DNA of 52,848 nt, taken from contig JAEWZB010000022.1 of the NCBI GenBank assembly GCA_023395515.1, positions 1-52,848 of the forward strand, in the 5' to 3' direction. Source of the DNA: Bacillota bacterium (lineage in GTDB: Bacteria; Bacillota; Syntrophomonadia; Syntrophomonadales; Syntrophomonadaceae). The position numbers and the translations under genes were made by a program. Within the stretch, counting starts at the first letter, position 1. Each line of letters opens with the position of its first letter. Below the pieces are notes generated by a model. The model had not been told where the DNA came from. It did no database searches and worked only from the letters and a program-made list of their open reading frames with translations. Of the stretch, positions 33,632 through 39,687 are shown one piece after another.

Positions 33632-34003
33632 ATGCACCATATCGGATTAGTAGTTAAAGATTGTCACTTATCAGCCGACTTTTATGTTAAAGCACTAGGC
33701 TTAAAAAAAGGTGCATCTTTTTCCTCGGAAAACTTAGATATTATATTTTTAGAAACCGGCTCATCTATTATTGAGTTATTACAGTTTAAAGATGACCGTC
33801 CCTCTCGCAGTGCGGGCTTATTTGATCATATAGCCTTTGAAGTTAATAATGTGGAAGAAGCTATGGCTAATCTGGAAGCCATGGGGGTTTCCTTCAATGA
33901 AAGTCCCCGTATTTCTATTACCGGCAGTAAAGTAGTATTCTTTACTGGCCCGGATGGAGAAAGATTAGAACTTATGGAAAAGCACAACGGAGTTAAAGCA
34001 TAA
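33632..34003 (+). CDS. VOC superfamily (glyoxalase / methylmalonyl-CoA epimerase-like) protein
   Basis: The 123-residue protein is one full vicinal-oxygen-chelate unit made of two beta-alpha-beta-beta-beta modules: MHHIGLVVKDCHLSADFY at the N-terminus and FDHIAFEVNNVEEAM at about 69-83, ending in GPDGERLELME. His3, Glu49 or its neighbour, His71 and Glu115 are likely metal ligands. The fold could act as lactoylglutathione lyase, epimerase or dioxygenase; I cannot choose. GGAGG is well placed before the ATG. Its stop codon overlaps the start of the glycerate kinase gene (TAATG), suggesting a shared role in detoxifying or using C3 compounds. Confidence 0.75.
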   Translation: MHHIGLVVKDCHLSADFYVKALGLKKGASFSSENLDIIFLETGSSIIELLQFKDDRPSRSAGLFDHIAFEVNNVEEAMANLEAMGVSFNESPRISITGSKVVFFTGPDGERLELMEKHNGVKA

Positions 34004-35136
34004 TGAAAATTATAATTGCGCCTGATTCCTTCAAAGGCTCTCTTACTGCCCAGGAAGTGGCAGATGCCGTAGAAAAAGGCCTAAAAAAGGCGGATTCTAC
34101 CCTGGAAATAGTAAAGGTCCCAGTGGCCGACGGGGGAGAAGGAACTGTAGCAGCACTGCTTACTGCTGCCGGGGGTAAACTGGTTAAGGCTGAGGTTAAA
34201 GACCCGCTTTTAAACAATATGACCGCTGGTTATGCTATTTTAGCAGATGGGCAAACGGCCGTAATTGAAATGGCAGCGGCTTCGGGATTAGTTCTGGTAC
34301 CCCAAGATAAAAGAAATCCTTGGTATACGACGACTTATGGGACGGGCCAGCTTTTTATAGATGCCTTAAATAAAGGCTGTCGCAAATTCATAATCGGCTT
34401 AGGAGGCAGTGCTACTAATGATGGGGGCAGCGGATTTCTTAAAGCTTTAGGAATAAAATTTTTAAATGAAACCGGACAAGATACCGGCTATGGCGGACAA
34501 AGCCTGCCTCCTATCCGGTTCTTAGATATTAGCGGTTTAGACCCGCGGCTTAAAGAATGTGAAATAACTGCAGCTTGTGACGTGACTAACCCTTTATGCG
34601 GTACAGAGGGAGCCTCCGCAGTGTTCGGCCCCCAAAAAGGTGCCGATGAAAATATGATAAAGATACTGGATAAGGCCCTGCATAACTATGGGCAGTTATT
34701 GGAGAAAGCCTTCCATGCTCCTGTACTAGAGGTTCCCGGGGCCGGTGCAGCAGGTGGCTTTGGCGCTGCTCTCATTGCCTTAGGAGCTAAAGTAGAACGG
34801 GGTATTGATATTATCATTGCAGTGGCTGCCCTGGATGAAAAACTGGCTGATGCCGATTTAGTCATAACTGGTGAAGGCAGTATCGACTACCAAACTGCTT
34901 TTGGCAAAACTCCTTTCGGAGTAGCTAGTCTAGCTAAAAAACATAATATTCCGGTTATCGCCTTAGCCGGAAATATAGGGGTAAGGGCTGAGGAATTATA
35001 TGCTAAAGGCTTTGACTCCCTATTTGCTATTTGCGAAGGCCCTATTTCTTTAGAAGAATCAATGGTTAATGCCGAGATATTATTAGAAAAAACCGCCGAA
35101 CGAATTATGAGATTGATAATGATATATAAAAAATAA
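34003..35136 (+). CDS. Glycerate kinase
   Basis: The 377-residue protein has the complete GarK/GlxK fold. Key motifs are IIAPDSFKGSLTA (3-15), PVADGGEGT (about 41-49), GLGGSATNDGG (about 129-139) and VITGEGSIDYQTAFGKTP (about 287-304). It phosphorylates D-glycerate with ATP, usually to 2-phosphoglycerate in this family. Its start is translationally coupled to the VOC gene. A small membrane protein and a metallo-beta-lactamase-fold protein follow in the same operon. Confidence 0.92.
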   Translation: MKIIIAPDSFKGSLTAQEVADAVEKGLKKADSTLEIVKVPVADGGEGTVAALLTAAGGKLVKAEVKDPLLNNMTAGYAILADGQTAVIEMAAASGLVLVPQDKRNPWYTTTYGTGQLFIDALNKGCRKFIIGLGGSATNDGGSGFLKALGIKFLNETGQDTGYGGQSLPPIRFLDISGLDPRLKECEITAACDVTNPLCGTEGASAVFGPQKGADENMIKILDKALHNYGQLLEKAFHAPVLEVPGAGAAGGFGAALIALGAKVERGIDIIIAVAALDEKLADADLVITGEGSIDYQTAFGKTPFGVASLAKKHNIPVIALAGNIGVRAEELYAKGFDSLFAICEGPISLEESMVNAEILLEKTAERIMRLIMIYKK

Positions 35137-35160
35137 AGTAGAGAAAGGAATGATTATTAT

Positions 35161-35358
35161 ATGATGATGGGACCTAATATTTTTATGATGCTGATACTAG
35201 TAGTCGGACTTCTATTTTTAATGACCTGGCTTTTACAATGGTTATGGAATATAACTATGCCTCAAGTCTTTAATCTGAAAGTCATCACTTATTGGGAAGC
35301 TTTTCGCATACTGCTTATAGCGGGAATCCTGTTCGGCGGTCCCAATATAAGTATGTAA
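35161..35358 (+). CDS. Small two-helix membrane protein, function unknown
   Basis: The 65-residue protein is mainly hydrophobic: one membrane segment at about 8-28 and a second at about 45-62, linked by a short loop with the basic part FNLKVITYWE. AGAAAGGAATG precedes the ATG, and it lies 25 bp after glycerate kinase and 35 bp before the next gene, so it is a real operon member. Similar small proteins occur widely in clostridia with no assigned role. I do not recognise the family. Confidence 0.6.
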   Translation: MMMGPNIFMMLILVVGLLFLMTWLLQWLWNITMPQVFNLKVITYWEAFRILLIAGILFGGPNISM

Positions 35359-35392
35359 CTAATAAAAATATGACTTTAAGGAGGGTTACATA

Positions 35393-36277
35393 ATGCGGTA
35401 TATTACCGATAATGTTATGGTGCTGGGCAATGGCTTTTTTAATTTTTATATTGTAGGAAAGCAGGAAGCAGCTCTAATTGAATGCGGAACTAGTGCGGCA
35501 GTGGAACTATTCAAAAAAGACTGGTTTAACCTAAAAGAGAAGCCGCAAATTAAATATATCGTTGCTATGCATGCACACTTTGACCATGTCTGCGGTATTC
35601 CGGCCTTGAAAGAGCTGTTCCCGGAAGCTAAAATTGTTGCCAGTGAACCGGGGAAAAACATTTTAGCCAGAGAACGCGTAATTAAAGCCATGTTGGCTGG
35701 TGACGCCATCACCACAGATGCCTACATAAAACACCAGCTTTTAGAAAAGCGACCTGCTGACCGGGATGTAACCGCCATAAATATTGATATGACAGTTAAA
35801 GACGGTGATTACCTACAGCTTGACAATGGCCTGCAGCTTAAAATGCTAACTACTCCGGGTCATAGTCCCTGCTCTATTTCCGCCTATCTGGCTGATGAAC
35901 AAATAATGTTTGTATCTGATGCGGTGGGATACAGAAATAAAGCGGGAGAATTAGCCCCTACCTTTTTTCAGGATTATGACCAATATATAAATTCCATTTT
36001 AAAATTACAAGCCTATCCCACCAAAGTCTTAGGCGTAGCCCACGGAGATATCCCCTTAAACGAAGATGCAGAGCTTTTCTATCAGGATAGCTTGTCAGTA
36101 GCTAAAGAAGCTTTTACCACCATAAAAACTAAATTAGAAAATAATTATAGTGAACAGGAACTAGCTGAAGAACTCTTTAATCAATATATAAAAGACGCTC
36201 TGGCCCTTTACCCGCCGGATATGATGTTAGGCTCCATGTATTCATTAATTAAAAATGTGAAAACCAGGCTTTCCTAA
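35393..36277 (+). CDS. Metallo-beta-lactamase-fold hydrolase
   Basis: The 294-residue protein carries MHAHFDHVCG (His60, His62, Asp64, His65), PGHSPCS (about 155-161), SDAVGY (about 177) and AHGD (about 205), so the two-metal site is complete. The N-terminal beta strands and GNGFFNFYIVG phrase resemble hydroxyacylglutathione hydrolase-like proteins. It is the last gene of the VOC/glycerate-kinase operon, which supports a role in thioester or glyoxal metabolism but does not prove one. TAAGGAGGG precedes the ATG. It ends before a bidirectional terminator. Confidence 0.8.
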   Translation: MRYITDNVMVLGNGFFNFYIVGKQEAALIECGTSAAVELFKKDWFNLKEKPQIKYIVAMHAHFDHVCGIPALKELFPEAKIVASEPGKNILARERVIKAMLAGDAITTDAYIKHQLLEKRPADRDVTAINIDMTVKDGDYLQLDNGLQLKMLTTPGHSPCSISAYLADEQIMFVSDAVGYRNKAGELAPTFFQDYDQYINSILKLQAYPTKVLGVAHGDIPLNEDAELFYQDSLSVAKEAFTTIKTKLENNYSEQELAEELFNQYIKDALALYPPDMMLGSMYSLIKNVKTRLS

Positions 36278-36284
36278 TATGACC

Positions 36285-36319
36285 AAAGCCTGGTACCTGC
36301 TTGATGTGTACCAGGCTTT
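36285..36319. terminator. Bidirectional terminator between convergent genes
   Basis: AAAGCCTGGTAC (36285-36296) and GTACCAGGCTTT (36308-36319) form a perfect 12-bp stem with an 11-base loop; T-rich bases follow on the plus strand and A-rich bases lie on the other side. It separates the plus-strand metallo-beta-lactamase-fold gene from the minus-strand transglutaminase-like gene. Confidence 0.88.
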
Positions 36320-36329
36320 TAGGAGCTGA

Positions 36330-37133
36330 TTAGTAGGTTTTATGAACATTCGTATAATTAGCATCCAACTTAAGCATAGGCGTCATATAACCGGCTTGAA
36401 TTACCGGTGCATCATAAGTAGTATCAATAGTAACCCATTTGCCGTCTAAATAAACCTTGTTCCAAGCATGATAAGTAGCTATATCATCCTTATGGTATCC
36501 CATCACCAACTTAGCAGGAATACCTACACTCCTTAACATAGCTGCCATCATCGTAGCATAATCATAACAAATTCCGGTTGCCGCATCATAAGTTGCATCT
36601 AAGTCAGGTACATATCTGGTTTTTACTACTTTAGCCTTTTCATTATCATAAATAAAATTATTAACTATATACCGGTATATTGCTCCTATTTTTTCTTCGT
36701 CATTTTTAGCATTCTTGACCAGTTCCTTGGCTTTGACTACTGCTTTAGTTTTATCATTCCAGTTTATCATCTGGGTAGATTGCAAAAAGACTACCTTATC
36801 ATCCTTCAAATCAAGATTAACTTCTTCCGCTGCTATTACTTTATACTTTTTACCCTCTACTAATTCCCCTATAGTAACCTTATACTTGCCATTACCGGCA
36901 GTTAAGGGATAGTTTACCGCGGTTGCTACTTGATAATCATCAGAAACCATGCCTTTAGAAATCCTCATCATATAACTGGCTTTTTGCCCTTCATCATATT
37001 TTACGGCAATAATACCTTTAGCCAGATTACTTTTGTCAATAGTCGGTGCCTTAGCCGTTAAAGCAACCTGTGGAAAAAGCAGCAATACTATAGGTAATAT
37101 TAAAAATATACTTAACCATTTTAGTTTTTTCAT
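36330..37133 (-). CDS. Secreted transglutaminase-like domain protein
   Basis: The 267-residue protein begins with a Sec signal peptide (KKLKW, hydrophobic core to about residue 22, probable cut after ALTAKA). The middle part (about 30-120) is a beta-rich domain; the catalytic domain follows with GICYDYATMMAAMLR (Cys189), HAWNKVYLDG (His222) and TIDTTYD (Asp237), a full Cys-His-Asp triad. It is thus a cysteine protease or peptidoglycan/protein-modifying enzyme at the cell surface. Sortase is encoded nearby. AGGGAGG lies close before the ATG, and the leader upstream is structured. Confidence 0.82.
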   Translation of the reverse strand: MKKLKWLSIFLILPIVLLLFPQVALTAKAPTIDKSNLAKGIIAVKYDEGQKASYMMRISKGMVSDDYQVATAVNYPLTAGNGKYKVTIGELVEGKKYKVIAAEEVNLDLKDDKVVFLQSTQMINWNDKTKAVVKAKELVKNAKNDEEKIGAIYRYIVNNFIYDNEKAKVVKTRYVPDLDATYDAATGICYDYATMMAAMLRSVGIPAKLVMGYHKDDIATYHAWNKVYLDGKWVTIDTTYDAPVIQAGYMTPMLKLDANYTNVHKTY

Positions 37134-37149
37134 TAAAGAACCTCCCTTT

Positions 37150-37260
37150 TTCGGTATCCGGCTACCCTACTAGCGGACTTAAAAAAAGCTTATCGCGAGG
37201 GCATCCCCGGCTTATGCCAGATTGGCCTTAATTAGAGGAAACCAGCCACCCCATAGCCTT
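37150..37260 (-). ncRNA. Structured 5' leader of the transglutaminase-like gene, candidate riboswitch
   Basis: On the minus strand the leader contains GGTAGCCGGATACC (37153-37166), which can pair GGTA with TACC, a GGCAT/ATGCC hairpin (37200-37218) and GGCTATGGGGTGGC further upstream. The dense GC blocks in an otherwise AT-rich gap point to a folded RNA. It ends next to the ribosome binding site. I compared it with c-di-GMP (GEMM) and c-di-AMP (ydaO) riboswitches because such RNAs control envelope proteins, but could not find their core motifs. The class is unknown. Confidence 0.4.
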
Positions 37261-37405
37261 ATTTCAATAATTAATGGATTATTTTAACACTAGCATCTTT
37301 TTACATGCTTTACAATAGTCTATATGTCGCAAAATCATAAATCAGGTTAAAGTATTTCCCTATATCATAGACTGCCTTATCATATGCCCTTAGCCGATAA
37401 AGTAA

Positions 37406-37576
37406 GACTTGATTCAGGTAGAGTTTTAACTACATCATAAAGATGATGAGCGCGGCGAACGTAAAATCAGTAGTCCTGTAAGGGCTCCATCTGAATCTTA
37501 GTCGCAGGTCACCAGGGACTAATCTGCCCTAGGCACCCGCCGCCTATAGAGGTGGGGGCCTTAGGGCAGATTAGTC
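37406..37576. other. Structured element of about 170 bp: multi-branched stem plus long hairpin
   Basis: An outer stem is made by GACT-T-GATTCAG (37406-37417) and CTGAATC-TT-AGTC (37491-37503). Inside is a CATCAT-AAAG-ATGATG hairpin (37433-37448) followed by a GC-rich segment. After a 13-base linker, GACTAATCTGCCCTA (37517-37531) and TAGGGCAGATTAGTC (37562-37576) pair perfectly over 15 bp, with an internal CCCGCC/GGTGGG extension. The TAA stop of sortase lies inside the second hairpin. The strand of any transcript cannot be decided. It is not a coding region and I recognise no known family. Confidence 0.5.
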
Positions 37577-38236
37577 ATCAGATAAACCCTGCCCTCCAGA
37601 TAATACTCCTTTAATAATAAGACGGTGCGTCGGATTTTCTACGGGATGACAAGTAATTAAAGTTATTTCACTTTCGGTTCTCCCACTTTCCAATACCCAC
37701 ACATCCTCAGAGAGGACATACAGCTTTTCCCGTACTTCATAATAAAATTCTGCATTACTAGTCTCTACTTTAATCATGTCACCCGCTTCCAGTTCATCTA
37801 AGCGGTTAAAATGCCGTCCATAACCATAAATGCGATGACCGGCAATAGCGTAATTTCCTACTTCCCCTGCCTTACCTGTACTTTCCAGGCTTCCCACCGC
37901 TATTAATAGATTCTTATCCGAAGTACCGGTTAAAATAGGCAGTTTTAAATTAATTTTATCTATACTTAAAATACCTTCTATATGCTTGGCTATATACTCC
38001 TGCCGCTCTTTCTCTTGGGCTTCCCGTTCCTTTTTTCTCGCTAATTCCTCTGCCTCATTATCCGGCTCGGTTGCTTCTATTACAGGTACCTCCGGTACCA
38101 AAACTTGCGAAGTTTTTTCCCATTCCGCTATAAGACGGTTTTGCTGGTAATCGATATAATAACCTCGTCCCAGCGGATATAGTATAATCGCTAAACCGAT
38201 AAATATAAGTAAAGCAGATAAAATTCTTCTCGCCAT
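37571..38236 (-). CDS. Sortase (class D-like)
   Basis: The 221-residue protein has an N-terminal membrane anchor (about 7-23), a charged coiled segment (about 55-85, very Glu/Lys-rich) and a sortase domain. His134 (AGHR), Cys196 (ITCHP) and Arg205 (THRLIIKG) form the catalytic triad. Segment and motif pattern fit class D sortases of clostridia and bacilli. It should cleave an LPxTG-type signal and attach the protein to the cell wall. The only candidate substrate in the window is the remnant at 39254-39475 (LPKTG). AGGAGAATTAT precedes the ATG. The stop codon lies in a hairpin (37517-37576). Confidence 0.85.
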   Translation of the reverse strand: MARRILSALLIFIGLAIILYPLGRGYYIDYQQNRLIAEWEKTSQVLVPEVPVIEATEPDNEAEELARKKEREAQEKERQEYIAKHIEGILSIDKINLKLPILTGTSDKNLLIAVGSLESTGKAGEVGNYAIAGHRIYGYGRHFNRLDELEAGDMIKVETSNAEFYYEVREKLYVLSEDVWVLESGRTESEITLITCHPVENPTHRLIIKGVLSGGQGLSDD

Positions 38237-38254
38237 ATAATTCTCCTTTTAGAA

Positions 38255-38300
38255 AGCTAGGCATAGGGATCGATCGACCTGCCGATCCCTATGCCTAGCT
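38255..38300 (-). terminator. Strong hairpin between the PIN-domain pair and sortase
   Basis: AGCTAGGCATAGGGATCG (38255-38272) and CGATCCCTATGCCTAGCT (38283-38300) are a perfect 18-bp inverted repeat with a 10-base loop. On the minus strand it follows the small gene at 38309 and precedes sortase. The downstream TTTC is short, so it may terminate partly or protect the RNA. Confidence 0.7.
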
Positions 38301-38308
38301 GTGAGCTA

Positions 38309-38515
38309 CTACTCCCTGGCTCTATATGCCATTGCTTCTTCATTTATTTCTTCGACAGTTTTTTCTTCCCATAAACCCTTTCTCCATTTCGTATAATCAA
38401 ATGGCTCTCTAATAATTAAAGTAATAAATCTTTCTGCTTCAACTTTACCGAGGTGTTCTATTAATATCTTCATCCCTTCTGTTTTTATTACTGTATCAGG
38501 CTTCATTTTAATCAC
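38309..38515 (-). CDS. Small protein paired with a PIN-domain protein, possible antitoxin
   Basis: The 68-residue protein has no known motif visible to me. It begins MIKMKPDTVIKTEGMKILIEHLG and ends in a charged stretch EEKTVEEINEEAMAYRARE. A KTEGMKILIEHLGKVEAERFITLI segment could be a helix-turn-helix or dimerisation helix. It overlaps the PIN-domain gene by 8 bp, which is typical of toxin-antitoxin or regulator pairs, but the order (PIN first) is reversed from the usual antitoxin-toxin order. Role as antitoxin is only inferred from the neighbour. Confidence 0.5.
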   Translation of the reverse strand: MIKMKPDTVIKTEGMKILIEHLGKVEAERFITLIIREPFDYTKWRKGLWEEKTVEEINEEAMAYRARE

Positions 38516-38939
38516 TCTCCATTTCCCTTATGAAATCAATAGGGTTAATAATTGTTATTCCATCAATGCATTTTTTTAATATTTGAATATCTGTAGTAAT
38601 AAAAAATTCGCATTTAGTATCCATAGCACAAGCAATATGCAGTGCATCTTTTGCTTTAATACCCATCTTTTTAATTCTATTAGCTGATTCAATTATTTCA
38701 GGATTAGTATCACAATCAATTTTAGCAAGGTTTTTCCAGCCCAAAATCGCGTTTTTCCTTTCCTGATAAGGGTTCTGTAAATTTTCATATTCTAAAATAT
38801 AAGACCAGACAAGTTCAAATTTTCCGTTCAAAATATCATTTTGAATACTTAATTTCGCTTCTGTTTCTAACTTCACCTTAAGTTGTGATTGGTCATCAAA
38901 TGGTCTGTTAAAACTACAATTATCCAGATAAATTCTCAT
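38508..38939 (-). CDS. PIN-domain protein (possible VapC-like RNase toxin)
   Basis: The 143-residue protein has a compact PIN fold. Asp6 in IYLDNCSFNRP, Asp98 in KAKDALHIACAMD and Asp117 in FITTDIQI supply the acidic active site that holds magnesium, and Glu50/Glu52 may complete it. Length and motifs fit a VapC-type ribonuclease, though such proteins also occur in DNA maintenance or housekeeping roles. It is co-transcribed with the 68-residue gene and ends in the hairpin at 38255-38300. No mobile-element signs flank it. Confidence 0.7.
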   Translation of the reverse strand: MRIYLDNCSFNRPFDDQSQLKVKLETEAKLSIQNDILNGKFELVWSYILEYENLQNPYQERKNAILGWKNLAKIDCDTNPEIIESANRIKKMGIKAKDALHIACAMDTKCEFFITTDIQILKKCIDGITIINPIDFIREMESD

Positions 38940-39253
38940 TCTTTCGCCTCTAGTTAGTTAATTTTGTATTCCCAATATAATACACATCATCCCATTTATC
39001 AACTTACCAATACCAGATATATAACTTGACAACCAAACCTATCCCAGCCAAAAATAAAAATCATTGAAAAGCAGCCCCCGAAGGGTCAGCAACCTTAAAT
39101 ATAAAGCGTATGCCGAACACCGTGAGCACCTTTGGGTACATCAATCCGTGTCAAACCATTAAGGGCACATCCCCTCGTAATCCCCCCATCATTCCCTGCA
39201 AAATCTCCAAAAAGAAAGGGCAGATTGCTCTGCCCTTAAAACCATACCATATT
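38940..39253. other. Intergenic stretch without a clear gene
   Basis: The 314-bp gap holds a terminator (39216-39237) and otherwise no convincing gene. On the minus strand, bases about 39226-39105 read in one frame as FGDFAGNDGGITRGCALNGL followed by TRIDVPKGAHGVRHTLYI and a stop. This looks more like decayed protein than random sequence, but has no start codon or recognisable family. Base composition is slightly richer in GC than the flanks. Confidence 0.4.
39216..39237 (-). terminator. Terminator after the LPXTG remnant
   Basis: AAGGGCAGA (39216-39224) and TCTGCCCTT (39229-39237) form a perfect 9-bp stem with a TTGC loop. On the minus strand it is followed by TCTTTTTGG, a reasonable T-run, 17 bp after the stop at 39254. 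Confidence 0.7.
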
Positions 39254-39475
39254 TTAGCTGTATTTTCTTCTCATTCCTATACCTAAAGCTACTAAACTCA
39301 AGCCTAACAGATAATATCCGAAATAGCTGCCAGCTCCGGTTTTGGGTAGTTTACCCGGTACAGTAATCGTGCCCAAAGGCACTTCGTCTACATCGATCTC
39401 AAAGAATATTTCCATTTCATTGCCGTTTTCATCAGTAACTACTTTATTTAAACAAGTCTGGTTGGGACCTTGCAT
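39254..39475 (-). pseudogene. Remnant of an LPXTG surface protein (C-terminal sorting signal)
   Basis: The 73-residue frame ends with a textbook cell-wall sorting signal: LPKTG at 43-47, a hydrophobic segment (about 50-67) and a basic tail MRRKYS. It lacks a signal peptide, the first ATG has no ribosome binding site, and the frame upstream runs into a stop about 77 bp before the ATG with no start. It is thus probably the tail of a once longer protein. Residues 1-40 (EMEIFFEIDVDEVPLGTITV) belong to the former stalk. A proper terminator follows. The sortase at 37571-38236 would be its partner. Confidence 0.6.
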
Positions 39476-39578
39476 GGATTGAAAAAAATATTGTATTCTA
39501 ACTAAATAAAGTGCTAGCTTTTTTATATTACTATATTTTACAGCATATACCTATGGAATAGTTATTATATATTAAACA

Positions 39579-39600
39579 GAGGCTGCCATCTGGCAGCCTC
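39579..39600 (-). terminator. Terminator of the AraC-type regulator gene
   Basis: GAGGCTGCC (39579-39587) and GGCAGCCTC (39592-39600) form a perfect 9-bp stem with an ATCT loop. On the minus strand it is followed by TGTTTAATAT. It lies 87 bp after the stop codon at 39688. Confidence 0.65.
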
Positions 39601-39687
39601 ACCTCTTTTATTATCTATCCTAATTTAGCAACACAAGAAGATAGTTCTTTTGTTGCGGATAAAAGGAACGCGCCCCCCGGCAACGTT

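Noticed and set aside
37141..37260. Cyclic di-GMP (GEMM) or c-di-AMP (ydaO) riboswitch in the transglutaminase leader
   Set aside because: The 3' segment GGTAGCCGGATACCGA resembles the end of GEMM RNAs, but the conserved core with GGCAAACC and CGCAAAGCC is missing, as is the ydaO core. Only an unassigned structured leader is reported.
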